A stretch of 64,000 bases of DNA from Streptomyces sp. CCM_MD2014 (GCF_000772045.1 NZ_CP009754.1:5642001-5706000), one strand, 5' to 3'. Shown: positions 31,662-42,050, counted from the stretch's first letter. The notes: a model not told the origin generated them from the sequence alone. Numbers and translations are program-made.

Positions 31662-33965
31662 TCAGTGAAAGGTGCGCAGGCGGAGGCTGTTGGTGACCAC
31701 GAAGACCGACGAGAAGGCCATCGCCGCGCCCGCGATCACCGGGTTCAGCAGCCCGGCGGCGGCCAGCGGCAGCGCGGCCACGTTGTAGCCGAAGGCCCAC
31801 ACGAGGTTGCCCTTGATGGTGGACAGGGTGCGCCGGGACAGCCGGATCGCGTCCGCCGCCACCCTGAGGTCCCCGCGCACCAGCGTCAGGTCGCCCGCCT
31901 CGATCGCCGCGTCCGTCCCCGTGCCCATCGCCAGACCCAGATCGGCGACGGCGAGCGCGGCCGCGTCGTTGACGCCGTCGCCGACCATGGCGACCGTACG
32001 GCCCTCGGACCGCAGCCGCTCCACCACCGCGACCTTCTCCTCGGGCAGCACCTCGGCGATCACCTCGTCGATGCCGACGGCCGCCGCGACCGACTCGGCC
32101 ACCCGTCGGTTGTCGCCGGTCAGCAGGACGGGCGTCAGACCCAGCCGGCGCAGCCCGGCCACCGCCTCGGCGCTGGTCTCCCTGACCGCGTCCGCCACCG
32201 CGACGACCCCGCGAGCCTCGCCGTCCCAGCCGACGACGACGGCCGTACGGCCCCGCCGCTCGGCCTCGTCCACGGCGCGGGACACCTCGGGCGGGAGGGC
32301 GTCGTACAGGCGCCCCACGGCCACCTCACGGCCCGCCACGCGGGCCCGTACGCCCCGCCCGGGGAAGTTCTCGAAGCCCTCGGCCCCGGGCAGCGTGCCG
32401 AGCCGCTCCTCGGCACCGGCCGCGACGGCACGGGCCACGGGGTGCTCGGAGGCGTGCTCCACGGCCCCGGCGAGCCGCAGCAGTTCCTCCTCGTCGGTGC
32501 CGTCGGCGGCGTACACCTCGTGCAGGGTCATGCGGCCGGTGGTGACGGTGCCGGTCTTGTCCAGGACGACGGTGTCGACGCGGCGCGTGGACTCCAGCAC
32601 CTCCGGGCCCTTGATGAGGATCCCGAGCTGGGCGCCCCGGCCCGTGCCGACCAGCAGCGCGGTCGGCGTGGCCAGCCCCAGCGCGCAGGGACAGGCGATG
32701 ATCAGTACGGCGACGGCCGCGGTGAACGCGGCCACCGTGTCACCGGTGGTCCCCAGCCAGCCGCCGAAGGTGGCGACCGCGATCAGCAGGACGACCGGGA
32801 CGAAGACCCCCGAGATCCGGTCGGCGAGGCGCTGCACCTCGGCCTTGCCGCTCTGCGCGTCCTCCACCAGCTTCGCCATCCGCGCCAGCCGGGTGTCGGC
32901 GCCGACCCGGGTCGCCTCGACGACCAGCCGGCCCCCGGCGTTCACCGTGGCGCCGGTGACGGCGTCGCCCACGGTCACGTCCACCGGCACGGACTCGCCG
33001 GTCAGCAGGGAGGCGTCCACCGCCGAGGCGCCCTCGGTCACCGTGCCGTCGGTGGCGATCTTCTCGCCGGGCCGTACGACGAACCGGTCGCCCACGGCCA
33101 GCCGGGAGACCGGTATCCGCACCTCGCGGCCCTCGCGCAGTACCGCGACGTCCTTGGCGCCCAGCTCCATCAGGGCCCGCAGCGCGGCGCCGGCGCGGCG
33201 CTTGGAGCGGGCCTCCAGCCAGCGGCCGAGGAGGAGGAAGGCGGTGACTCCCGCGGCGGCCTCCAGGTAGATCGCGGAGGCGCCGTCGGCGCGGGAGACG
33301 GTGAGGTCGAAGCCGTGCCGCATGCCCGGCATGCCCGCGTCCCCGAAGAACAGCGCCCACAGCGACCAGCCGAACGCCGCCAGAGTGCCGAGCGAGACCA
33401 GCGTGTCCATGGTGGCCGCGCCGTGCCGGAGATTGGTCCAGGTGGCACGGTGGAAGGGCAGCCCGCCCCAGACCACGACGGGCGCGGCCAGGGTGAGCGA
33501 GAGCCACTGCCAGTTGTCGAACTGGAGCGCCGGGACCATCGCCAGCAGCACCACGGGCGCGGCGAGGAGGACGGAGACCAGCAGGCGCTGGCGCAGCGCC
33601 GACAGCTCCGGGTCGTCGTCGCCGTCCCCGGCGCTCCCCTCCCCGGCGCCCGCCTCGGCGGCGGACGGCTCCGGGGGCGGCGCCGGCTCCTCGGCCGTGT
33701 ACCCGGTCTTCACCACGGTGGCGATCAGGTCGGCGACCTCGGTGGTCGCCGGGTAGCTGACCCGGGCCTTCTCCGTGGCGTAGTTCACCGTGGCGGTGAC
33801 GCCGTCCATGCGGTTGAGCTTCTTCTCGACGCGGGCCGCGCAGGAGGCGCAGGTCATCCCGCCGATCAGCAGCTCGACCTCCGCGAGGCCGGGACCGGAG
33901 TCGGTTCCGGGGGCGGGGCCGGTCGCCGTCGGGGCGGTGCGGGTGTCCGCGGTGGTGCTGGTCAT
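31662..33965 (-). CDS. copA: Copper-translocating P1B-type ATPase
   Basis: This 767-residue membrane pump exports Cu(I). It has an N-terminal heavy-metal domain GGMTCASCAARVEKKLNRMD (about 35-54), eight expected membrane helices, the transmembrane CPC site IIACPCALGLATP, an actuator TGES (LLTGESVPVD), phosphorylation site VVLDKTGTVTTGRM, the SEHPVARA histidine-proline pair and the hinge MVGDGVNDAAALA. Only one metal domain is present. GGAG precedes the ATG. It follows copZ by 36 bases, and a CsoR-type operator precedes copZ, so both are copper-induced. Confidence 0.95.
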   Translation of the reverse strand: MTSTTADTRTAPTATGPAPGTDSGPGLAEVELLIGGMTCASCAARVEKKLNRMDGVTATVNYATEKARVSYPATTEVADLIATVVKTGYTAEEPAPPPEPSAAEAGAGEGSAGDGDDDPELSALRQRLLVSVLLAAPVVLLAMVPALQFDNWQWLSLTLAAPVVVWGGLPFHRATWTNLRHGAATMDTLVSLGTLAAFGWSLWALFFGDAGMPGMRHGFDLTVSRADGASAIYLEAAAGVTAFLLLGRWLEARSKRRAGAALRALMELGAKDVAVLREGREVRIPVSRLAVGDRFVVRPGEKIATDGTVTEGASAVDASLLTGESVPVDVTVGDAVTGATVNAGGRLVVEATRVGADTRLARMAKLVEDAQSGKAEVQRLADRISGVFVPVVLLIAVATFGGWLGTTGDTVAAFTAAVAVLIIACPCALGLATPTALLVGTGRGAQLGILIKGPEVLESTRRVDTVVLDKTGTVTTGRMTLHEVYAADGTDEEELLRLAGAVEHASEHPVARAVAAGAEERLGTLPGAEGFENFPGRGVRARVAGREVAVGRLYDALPPEVSRAVDEAERRGRTAVVVGWDGEARGVVAVADAVRETSAEAVAGLRRLGLTPVLLTGDNRRVAESVAAAVGIDEVIAEVLPEEKVAVVERLRSEGRTVAMVGDGVNDAAALAVADLGLAMGTGTDAAIEAGDLTLVRGDLRVAADAIRLSRRTLSTIKGNLVWAFGYNVAALPLAAAGLLNPVIAGAAMAFSSVFVVTNSLRLRTFH

Positions 33966-34001
33966 GGTCCGGACTCCAGGACGGGGGTGGGTGCGGCCGG
34001 A

Positions 34002-34244
34002 TCAGACCCGGCCGACGAGCTCGAAGCCGGCCTCGTCCACGGCGGCGCGCACGGCCGCGTCGTCGAGGGGCGCCTCGGAGACGACGGTGACCTCGCCGGT
34101 GGAGGCGACGGCCTGCACGGAGCGGACGCCCGCGATCTCGGAGATCTCGCCGGAGACGGCGCCCTCGCAGTGGCCGCAGCTCATTCCGCTCACCTTGTAG
34201 ACGGTGGTGACGGAGCCCTGGGCGGTGTCGGTCTGGGCGGTCAT
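34002..34244 (-). CDS. copZ: Copper chaperone CopZ (HMA domain)
   Basis: This 80-residue ferredoxin-like HMA protein has the metal motif YKVSGMSCGHCEGAVSGEI (about 16-34, CxxC) and ends AVDEAGFELVGRV. It hands Cu(I) to the CopA pump encoded 36 bases downstream. GAGGAG lies upstream of the ATG at 34244. The CsoR box at 34319-34335 lies about 75 bases before the start, so the pair should be derepressed when CsoR binds copper. Confidence 0.93.
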   Translation of the reverse strand: MTAQTDTAQGSVTTVYKVSGMSCGHCEGAVSGEISEIAGVRSVQAVASTGEVTVVSEAPLDDAAVRAAVDEAGFELVGRV

Positions 34245-34318
34245 GTCGTTACTCCTCGTGGAGGGGGCGTGCGCGGGCGGGTACCCGCGGGTCCGGGCTG
34301 GACCACTCACCACCCACT

Positions 34319-34335
34319 GTACCCCTAGGGGGTAT
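34319..34335. promoter_or_regulatory. CsoR operator upstream of copZA
   Basis: GTACCCCTAGGGGGTAT is a near-perfect palindrome of the GTACCCC-TA-GGGGTAT type bound by the copper repressor CsoR in actinobacteria. It sits in the copZ/alcohol dehydrogenase divergent region. A csoR gene itself is not in the window. Confidence 0.85.
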
Positions 34336-34450
34336 GGCTTCGAATGAGCCTGCCGTGAGATGTGGGGCGAGGTGGAAACTCCGCCACGACAGTCGCGGCC
34401 GCCACGGGGCACGACGGTCGGTCACGACGGTACGGAAATGAGGGTGACGG

Positions 34451-35500
34451 ATGCGCGCGGTCGTGTTCGAGCGCTTCGGGGAGCCGGCCGAGGTGTGCGA
34501 GGTCGCCGACCCCGCGCCCGCGCCGCACGGCGTGGTGGTGCGGGTCGAGGCCACCGGGCTGTGCCGCAGCGACTGGCACGGCTGGCAGGGGCACGACCCG
34601 GACATCACGCTGCCGCACGTGCCCGGTCACGAACTCGCCGGCGTCGTCGAGGCGGCCGGTGACCGGGTGACCGGGTGGCGGCCCGGTGACCGGGTGACCG
34701 TGCCCTTCGTCTGCGCCTGCGGGAGCTGCGCGGCGTGCGCGGCGGGGGACCAGCAGGTGTGCGAGCGCCAGACCCAGCCGGGCTTCACGCACTGGGGTTC
34801 CTTCGCCGAGTACGTGGCGCTCGACCACGCCGACGTCAACCTCGTCGCCGTGCCCGACGGCATGTCGTACGCCACGGCCGCCTCGCTCGGCTGCCGGTTC
34901 GCCACCGCGTTCCGGGCCGTGGTGCAGCAGGGGCGCGTCGCGGCGGGGGAGTGGGTCGCGGTGCACGGCTGTGGGGGCGTCGGGCTGTCCGCGGTGATGA
35001 TCGCCGCGGCGGCGGGCGCGCGCGTGGTCGCCGTGGACGTGTCGCCCCGCGCGCTGGAGCTGGCGCGCACCTTCGGCGCGGTGGAGTGCGTGGACGCCTC
35101 CCGGACGCCGGACACGGCGGCGGCCGTCCGCGAGCTCACCGGCGGCGGCGCCCACCTCTCGCTGGACGCCCTCGGCTCGCCCGTCACCTGCGCCGCGTCC
35201 GTGGCCGGCCTGCGCCGCCGCGGACGGCACGTCCAGGTCGGGCTGCTGCTCTCGGCGGACGGCACCACACCCGTGCCGATGGCCCGCGCGGTCGCCCTGG
35301 AGCTGGAGCTGATGGGCAGCCACGGGATGGCCGCGCACACCTACCCGCCGATGCTGGAGCTGGTCCGCGCCGGAGTGCTCCGGCCCGACCTGCTGGTGAC
35401 GTCCACCATCGGCCTCGAGGCGGTCCCGGGGGCCCTCGCGGCGATGGGGACGGCCCCCGGCGCCGGGGTGACGGTCATCGAGCCCCTGCCGACACGGTGA
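34451..35500 (+). CDS. Zinc-dependent medium-chain alcohol dehydrogenase
   Basis: The 349-residue MDR-family enzyme has catalytic zinc ligands CRSDWHGW (Cys, about 37), GHELAG (His-Glu, about 59) and a later ligand. The structural-zinc loop CACGSCAACAAGDQQVC (about 89-105) is complete. The Rossmann motif is HGCGGVGLSAVMIAAAAGAR. Acidic VAVDVS after the second beta strand suggests NAD preference. GAGGGTGACGG precedes the ATG. It is divergent from copZ and convergent with a GNAT gene, with only three bases between. Substrate unknown. Confidence 0.9.
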   Translation: MRAVVFERFGEPAEVCEVADPAPAPHGVVVRVEATGLCRSDWHGWQGHDPDITLPHVPGHELAGVVEAAGDRVTGWRPGDRVTVPFVCACGSCAACAAGDQQVCERQTQPGFTHWGSFAEYVALDHADVNLVAVPDGMSYATAASLGCRFATAFRAVVQQGRVAAGEWVAVHGCGGVGLSAVMIAAAAGARVVAVDVSPRALELARTFGAVECVDASRTPDTAAAVRELTGGGAHLSLDALGSPVTCAASVAGLRRRGRHVQVGLLLSADGTTPVPMARAVALELELMGSHGMAAHTYPPMLELVRAGVLRPDLLVTSTIGLEAVPGALAAMGTAPGAGVTVIEPLPTR

Positions 35501-35503
35501 TGG

Positions 35504-36127
35504 TCATCGGGCCGTGACGGCCGCCCCGGGGTGGCCGGGGCGGGAGTCGCCGTGCCGTCGCGGGGCGTCGGGGTGCCCGCGGTGTACGGCCCACTCGTGG
35601 TCGAGGACGGCCATCAGGACCTCGTCCACCCACACCCCGTCCCGCCGCTCCACCTCGCGCCGCACGCCCTCGCGCACGAAGCCGACCTTCTCGTAGACCC
35701 GCAGCGCCCGGTGGTTGTGGGCGTAGGCGTCCAGCTGGACGCGGTGCAGGCCGAGTCCCTCGAAGGCGTGGCCCACGATCAGCCGGGTCGCCTCGGTGCC
35801 GACGCCCCGGCCGCGTCCCCGGGGGCCGATCAGGGTGCGGAAGGTGCAGGAACGGTTCGCGGGCTCCCAGTCGTGGAGCACGACCTCGCCGAGCAGTTCC
35901 CCGTCGGCGGGGTCGGTGACCGCGAGGTCGAGGCGGTCGGGCCGGGCGCTGCGGGTGCCGTACCAGTCGCGCAGCACCCGAGGGGTGAGTTCGCGTGGCG
36001 GGGAGCCGGTGAAGTGCGCGACCTCGGGATCGTTGACGATCTCCCACATGCGCTCGGCGTCCGCCTCGGTGAACGGCCGCAGCACGGTCCGGTCACCGGT
36101 CAGCACGGGTTTGACGGAGAAGTCCAT
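35504..36127 (-). CDS. GNAT-family N-acetyltransferase (RimJ/RimL-like)
   Basis: The 207-residue acetyltransferase has TVLRPFTEADAERMWEIVND (about 14-33), acetyl-CoA-binding GPRGRGRGVGTEATRLIVGH (about 101-120, Q/RxxGxG/A) and VQLDAYAHNHRALRVYEKVG, FVREG. This organisation fits Acetyltransf_3 enzymes that act on ribosomal-protein or small-molecule amines. The last 30 residues are arginine-rich and probably disordered. The ATG at 36127 is supported by conserved DFSVKPVLTG. Acceptor unknown. Confidence 0.88.
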   Translation of the reverse strand: MDFSVKPVLTGDRTVLRPFTEADAERMWEIVNDPEVAHFTGSPPRELTPRVLRDWYGTRSARPDRLDLAVTDPADGELLGEVVLHDWEPANRSCTFRTLIGPRGRGRGVGTEATRLIVGHAFEGLGLHRVQLDAYAHNHRALRVYEKVGFVREGVRREVERRDGVWVDEVLMAVLDHEWAVHRGHPDAPRRHGDSRPGHPGAAVTAR

Positions 36128-36205
36128 GGCCCGAACTGTGCCCCACGCGGCCGCGGGGCACCGAACGGTTTTCCGACAGTGCTTGTTACGCAGGGACCGC
36201 GCCCC

Positions 36206-36397
36206 CTACTTGTTCCGGTTGCGCGGGCGGGACGCCACCCAGGCCCGGACCGTGTCCGCGTACCAGTACGGCTTTCCTCCCTCCACGTGGTCGGGCGGGG
36301 GCAGCAGCCCGTGCTTGCGGTACGACCGCACGGTGTCCGGCTGGACGTGGATGTGGGCCGCGATGTCCTTGTAGGACCAGAGCCTTCGGTCGGTCAC
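36206..36397 (-). CDS. Small MerR-like helix-turn-helix DNA-binding protein
   Basis: A 63-residue HTH_17/MerR-type protein: TDRRLWSYKDIAAHIHVQPD, TVRSYRKHGLLPPPDHVEGG, KPYWYADTVRAWVASRP. A single winged HTH without an effector domain resembles excisionase-like or BldC-type regulators. GTG 36397 is chosen because GGGAGGT lies nine bases upstream; the longer open frame upstream lacks a signal. No phage genes are adjacent, so an excisionase role is not supported. Targets unknown. Confidence 0.8.
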   Translation of the reverse strand: MTDRRLWSYKDIAAHIHVQPDTVRSYRKHGLLPPPDHVEGGKPYWYADTVRAWVASRPRNRNK

Positions 36398-36729
36398 TCT
36401 TTGCACCTCCCTGCGCGCGCCGCGGCGGCGACCGGGGACGGCCGCCGGGGGGAGCCGGGCGCTGCGCCGGCGATCACCAAGCCTGTTCCGGGTGAACGAC
36501 GCCGGGTGAGGGGCGGTCGGGGGCCGTGCCGGGGTGTGACGGAAGACCCGCAGGCGCGTGACATGTGTGACCCGGAAGGTGCTTTCGTGACACGAGTGCC
36601 ACACAGACGTACGCCGTCGTTCAGGCGCGGCGCGTTGACTGCGGCGGTGGGAGGTGTTCCGTTTCCGCGTCCCTCGATGGTCTCCCGACCGTCACCCGGG
36701 ACACGTCGTCCGAATGTCCGGACAAAACA
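36398..36729. other. Intergenic stretch upstream of the mmsA promoter
   Basis: About 330 bases between the small HTH gene and the promoter at 36730. A perfect palindrome TGTCCGGACA (36715-36724) sits just before the -35. Apart from that I see no gene or stable hairpin. Confidence 0.5.
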
Positions 36730-36758
36730 TTGACAGGCCGCACGCACGGGGCTAGAAA
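36730..36758 (+). promoter_or_regulatory. Consensus vegetative promoter upstream of mmsA
   Basis: TTGACA (36730-36735), 17 bases, TAGAAA (36753-36758): a near-consensus HrdB-type promoter. The palindrome TGTCCGGACA (36715-36724) directly upstream is a candidate operator. The transcript would begin about 36765 and run through the small open frame at 36797 into mmsA. Confidence 0.75.
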
Positions 36759-36796
36759 CCGGGGTGACGCAAGGGCGCGGGCAAGGAGGGAACGCG

Positions 36797-37195
36797 ATGG
36801 CGCACGACCCGACGGCACACGGCCGGGGCGCCGGTTCCCCCACCGAACGCCTCCGGCGCGGGAAGGCGGCCTCGCCCTGGCAGGAGCGAGGCACGAGCGC
36901 CAACTCCCCGCTCGCACCGGCTCCGCGCCGGAGGTTCCCGCGTCGCGCCCCGACGCGGGGCGGCCACACTGCCCCACGTGTCTACGCGGACGCCCAAACC
37001 GCAGACACAGTGTCGGGCGCGCCCGCGGCGCCCGGCTGCTGGGATGGAGTCAGGGCCGAGACCGCGATCCGAGCGTCGCCGGTCCCGGCCCGTGAACGGC
37101 AGCACGAGCAGCGCGAGCGGTACGTACGGCATGAGCCGTACGAGCGGCACGAGCTGTACCAACGGCACGTCTCGACCCGTCGCCGCCATCTGTGA
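36797..37195 (+). CDS. Possible small basic ORF in the mmsA leader
   Basis: A 132-codon frame opens with AAGGAGG nine bases before the ATG and sits directly behind a strong promoter, stopping 14 bases before the mmsA start. The product (MAHDPTAHGRGAGSPTERLR...) is arginine-rich and shows no domain. Near the end it has a short reiteration (YVRHEPYERHELYQRH). Codon bias weakens in the second half. It may be a real small protein, a leader that couples mmsA translation, or chance. I lean slightly toward a non-conserved leader. Confidence 0.3.
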   Translation: MAHDPTAHGRGAGSPTERLRRGKAASPWQERGTSANSPLAPAPRRRFPRRAPTRGGHTAPRVYADAQTADTVSGAPAAPGCWDGVRAETAIRASPVPARERQHEQRERYVRHEPYERHELYQRHVSTRRRHL

Positions 37196-37209
37196 AGGAG
37201 TTCTCGGTC

Positions 37210-38700
<1,491 letters not shown>

Positions 38701-38712
<12 letters not shown>

Positions 38713-38818
38713 GGCAGCGCAACCACTGAGGCAGCGCAGCCACTGAGGCCGCGCAGCCACTGAGGCCGCGCACCACTGAGGCCGCGCAACCACTGAGGCC
38801 GCGCAACCACTGGAGCCG
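38701..38818. repeat. Seven-unit 17-bp tandem array starting at the mmsA stop
   Basis: Units run CGCAACCACTGAGGCAG (38701-38717, includes the mmsA stop), the same again, CGCAGCCACTGAGGCCG twice, a 16-base copy lacking one base, CGCAACCACTGAGGCCG, and a final CGCAACCACTGGAGCCG ending 38818. Six of seven units carry a TGA, in rotating frames. Confidence 0.95.
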
Positions 38819-38881
38819 TGCGGACGCCCCCGGCTCGCCGAGCGACACGGCGGCCGGGGGCGCCGGCGCGTCACCGGCGGT

Positions 38882-39739
38882 TCACTGGCCGATCGCCGCG
38901 TCCCGCTGCTCCCTGACCTGCTCGGTGAGGTCGCCGGTCTCGGCGGCGGGCGGGGCCGTGATCTCCTTGGTGGCCCCGAACTTCACGAAGTCCATGTTCA
39001 CCGTCATCCCGGCGCCGGTCTGCGACATCCGCACCGGCAGGTCCTTGCCGTCGACCCAGATGTCGCAGGTCATCTTCCCGCCGTTCGCCTCCAGGGCGGT
39101 GATGGCGGCCTTCTTCTCGGCCTCGGTGAGCTTGGACTTCTCGATGTGCTCCGCACCGACGCTGCCCCGGTAGTGGGTGGTCTCCTTGCCGAGGACGGTC
39201 TCCTCGCCGAGGTTCTCCACCTCCGAGGAAGCGGCCAGGTAGCGCAGCCCCGCCGTCGGGTCCGCGTTGGCCGCCATGTTGTCGGCGCCCGCCTCGCCCG
39301 TCACGGCGGCGACGTCGACGCGCATCCATTCCTTGCCCGCGAGGGGGCCGTTGGGCTGGGGATCGACGTCGTAGTAGTAGGCGCCGTCGACCATGACGAC
39401 CCGCGTCGTCGGGTCGTCCTGGAGGGCGCTCATCTGCGCGGCGGCGGTGTCCATCTCGACGTCCATGGCGGCGCCGTCGCCCCAGGAGTACGTGCCGTCC
39501 ATGGAGACCGGCTCGCCGCCGGCGGCCTCCAGCGTGGTCGTCGTCCTGACCTCGGCGGAGCCCAGCTCCTCGGTCCGGTCGGTGGCCCGGGTGAGGGCGG
39601 CCATGATCGTGTCCGCCTTGTCCACGGCCTTGTCGGCCGTCTCGGCCGCCGTCTTCGCGCCCTCCGAGCCGCACGCGGTCGCCACGACCATCGCGGCCGC
39701 CGTCAACCCCACCCAGGCCGCGGTGTACTTCAGCTTCAT
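38882..39739 (-). CDS. Secreted lipoprotein, LppX/LprG-like fold candidate
   Basis: This 285-residue lipoprotein has a lysine-bearing signal peptide MKLKYTAAWVGLTAAAMVVA and lipobox ATAC, giving Cys25 as the lipidated residue. The mature part is acidic and repetitive in character with TYSWGDGAAMDVEMDTAAAQ, VMVDGAYYYDVDPQPNGPLA and CDIWVDGKDLPVRMSQTGAG, the pattern of LolA/LppX-like hydrophobic-pocket lipoproteins of actinobacteria. ATG 39739 has GGGGA upstream. It ends QVREQRDAAIGQ. Ligand unknown; the fold is inferred from pattern only. Confidence 0.8.
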   Translation of the reverse strand: MKLKYTAAWVGLTAAAMVVATACGSEGAKTAAETADKAVDKADTIMAALTRATDRTEELGSAEVRTTTTLEAAGGEPVSMDGTYSWGDGAAMDVEMDTAAAQMSALQDDPTTRVVMVDGAYYYDVDPQPNGPLAGKEWMRVDVAAVTGEAGADNMAANADPTAGLRYLAASSEVENLGEETVLGKETTHYRGSVGAEHIEKSKLTEAEKKAAITALEANGGKMTCDIWVDGKDLPVRMSQTGAGMTVNMDFVKFGATKEITAPPAAETGDLTEQVREQRDAAIGQ

Positions 39740-40082
39740 GAGTCCCCACCCGTTGCCGTGTTCCTGTGATTCATCTGTGCGAAGGACTCTACCGTCGGCC
39801 ACCGACAGCGTCCGGATACCGGACGACGGCACGTTTTTTTGCCCCGGGCCCTACGGTTCCCGCACGCCCCAAAGGCCCGTGGCGTCAAGGGGAGTATTGC
39901 TGTTTCCGGATGCTTGACGGTTTCGATCAACGGTTTCCGTAGGTAAACACCCATTGACGCAGCGGTTTTCGTCGTTATTCCATCTGGCGTCGGGAGCGGA
40001 ACAGAACCACGTACGACCCAGCCGCCGGAGGCGATAGCGCTCCCTCGCGAACCACGCCGCACGAGTCGATCGGAACCGCTCC
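39740..40082. other. Divergent promoter region, lipoprotein/APC permease
   Basis: 343 bases without a gene. GTCCGG-ATA-CCGGAC (39810-39824) is followed by a run of seven T (39834-39840), an attenuator- or terminator-like element reading toward the permease. A weak promoter candidate is TTGACG (39954-39959) with TATTCC 16 bases on (39976-39981). The stretch is less GC-rich than its surroundings. Confidence 0.45.
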
Positions 40083-41504
40083 ATGACCGACACGCTCCGT
40101 CCCGCCGAGACCGCCGCCGCGCCCCCGGACGCACCGGCACCCGAGGAGTCCCGGGCGCTGAAGCGTTCCATCGGGGTCGTCGGCGGTACCCTCCTGACGC
40201 TCTCGTGCGTGACCCCCGCCTCCACGCTGTTCGTGGTCGTCCCCGACCTCTTCGGCTCGCTCGGCACCGCCACCGCGCTCACCATCGCCATCGGCTCCCT
40301 GCTCTGCGTCGCCGTGGCGTTCTGCTACTCGGAGCTGGGCACCCTCGTCCCCAGCGCGGGCGGCGAGTACGCCATGGTGTCCACGATGGCCGGGCGCCTC
40401 GCGGGCTGGCTGGTCTTCGTGCTGTCCCTGCTGGTCGTCATGATCGTGCCGCCGGTGATCGCGATGGGCACGGCCGACTACCTCGAACCGATCCTGCACC
40501 TCGACCCGTCCCTGGCCGGCGCGGCGGTCATGCTCCTGGCGACCCTGGCCGGTCTGCTCGACCTGCGCGCCAACGCCTGGATCACCGGCGTCTTCCTGGT
40601 CCTGGAGGTCATCGCCGCGGCCGTCGTCGCGGTGCTGGGCTTCGCCCACGCCGAGCGCGGCCCCGGCAGCCTCCTGTCGATGGAGGTCGGCGGCGCCCAC
40701 GGCGGCACGGACCCCGTGACGGCCATGCTGGTCGTCTCCGGGCTCGCCATCGCCCTCTTCATCACGCAGGGCTTCTCCACCGCCGTCTACCTCTCCGAGG
40801 AACTGGAGAACCCGCGCTGCAACGTCGCCCGCACCGTCCTCGCCACCCTCGCCATCTCCACCGTGATCATCCTGGTCCCGGTCGCCGCCATCACCCTCGG
40901 CGCGTCCGACCTGGGCGAGCTGACCGGCGGCGACATCGGCGCCATGGTCGCGGCCTGGTCCAACTCCGCCGTCGGCACCTTCGTCAGCCTGTGCGTGGCC
41001 CTCGCCATCATCAACGCCGGCATCGTCATGGTCATCCAGAACTCGCGCGTCCTGTTCGCCTCCGCCCGCGACAAGGCCTGGCCCGCCCCGGTCAACGGAC
41101 TCTTCGCCAGGCTCGGCCGGTTCGGCTCCCCGTGGGTCGCCACCCTCGCCGTCGGCGTGCCCGGCGCCGCGCTGTGCTACGTCGACCTGGACACGCTGTA
41201 CGGCGTCACCGGCGTCTCCGTCACCGCGATGTACCTGCTGGTCGCCGTCGCCGCCCTCGGGGCCCGGCGCGGCGCCCACCGGCACGCGCGCGCGTGGCGC
41301 ATGCCCCTGTGGCCGGCGATGCCGGTGCTCCTGATCGTGGTCCTCGCCTACATCCTGACCCAGCAGGAGGTGAGCCACCTGCTGTGGACCGGCGGCATCG
41401 CGGCCGCCGCCACCCTGTACTGGGCCCTGTATCTGCGCCCGCGCCGCGACACGCGCTGGCTGGTGACGGTCCCGCAGGACGTCCGCGAGCCCGCCGGACC
41501 GTGA
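40083..41504 (+). CDS. APC-superfamily amino acid permease
   Basis: The 473-residue integral membrane protein has 12 predicted helices, first at GVVGGTLLTLSCVTPASTLF (about 31-50), with the unwound-helix glycine region and YSELGTLVPSAGGEYAMVST (about 83-102), a consensus APC signature. TQGFSTAVYLSEELENPRCN matches the helix 6-7 loop. Couples amino acid or polyamine uptake to the proton gradient. Start ATG 40083; the ribosome site is weak. The 3' end (GPstop) is repeated in a 19-bp then 17-bp tandem array. Confidence 0.9.
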   Translation: MTDTLRPAETAAAPPDAPAPEESRALKRSIGVVGGTLLTLSCVTPASTLFVVVPDLFGSLGTATALTIAIGSLLCVAVAFCYSELGTLVPSAGGEYAMVSTMAGRLAGWLVFVLSLLVVMIVPPVIAMGTADYLEPILHLDPSLAGAAVMLLATLAGLLDLRANAWITGVFLVLEVIAAAVVAVLGFAHAERGPGSLLSMEVGGAHGGTDPVTAMLVVSGLAIALFITQGFSTAVYLSEELENPRCNVARTVLATLAISTVIILVPVAAITLGASDLGELTGGDIGAMVAAWSNSAVGTFVSLCVALAIINAGIVMVIQNSRVLFASARDKAWPAPVNGLFARLGRFGSPWVATLAVGVPGAALCYVDLDTLYGVTGVSVTAMYLLVAVAALGARRGAHRHARAWRMPLWPAMPVLLIVVLAYILTQQEVSHLLWTGGIAAAATLYWALYLRPRRDTRWLVTVPQDVREPAGP

Positions 41505-41856
41505 CCGGCTCACCGGACCGTGACCGGCCCACCGGACCGTGACCGGCCCACCGGAGGGCGACGGCCGGCCCACCGGAGCCGACGGCCGACCGCCGGGGAA
41601 TGACGGCCGCCGGATCACGAGGGTCGCCGGATCATGACGGCCGCCGGGCCACGACGGTCGCTGGGCGGGGACGGACGCCGGGCCGGGACCGCCCGCCGGG
41701 CGTGACGGCTCATCGGCCCTGACCCACCAGCGGCCGCGACCACCCGCCGACCGCGACTACCCGCCGACCGCGACTACCCGCCGACCGCGACTACCCGTCG
41801 GCCGTGGCAGCGCGCCGACCGTGACAGCCCGCAGGGCTTGACGGCAGCCCGGCCGC
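41494..41856. repeat. Degenerate 19/17-bp minisatellite starting at the permease stop codon
   Basis: It begins with CCGGACCGTGACCGGCTCA (41494-41512, holds the stop) and two 19-bp near copies (41513-41531, 41532-41550), then irregular units. From 41602 to 41856 there are 15 consecutive 17-bp units, for example GACGGCCGCCGGATCAC (41602) and GACTACCCGCCGACCGC (41755 and 41772, identical). Consensus begins GAC and ends in GC-rich Y. No gene is evident in the rest of this stretch to 42050. Confidence 0.85.
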
Positions 41857-42038
41857 CGCCCCGCAGCCCGGCTGCTCCCCGGGCCCCGACCGATCCCGGC
41901 CAACCCTGACCGACCCCGACCGGTCTCCCGGGCCCCGCCCGGACTACCGCGCCCGTGGTACGTGCGGCCGGCCGCGTACTTCCGTGGGAGGGGCGCCGGT
42001 TCACCCCCGGGAGGGCGGTCGCCGTCGGCGCCGGCCCG

Positions 42039-42044
42039 TACCGT
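42039..42044 (+). promoter_or_regulatory. TACCGT -10-like box, probable leaderless start of the hydrolase-ATPase gene
   Basis: TACCGT ends seven bases before ATG 42051 with no Shine-Dalgarno sequence, the same hexamer and spacing as before recD2. Transcription would start at or next to the A of the ATG. Confidence 0.5.
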
Positions 42045-42050
42045 TGACGC

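Noticed and set aside
31581..34328. Long plus-strand frame opposite copA/copZ
   Set aside because: Antisense shadow; the minus frame has every P-type ATPase motif.
36206..36397. Small HTH protein considered as an excisionase marking a mobile element
   Set aside because: No integrase, Rep or transfer gene within several kilobases.
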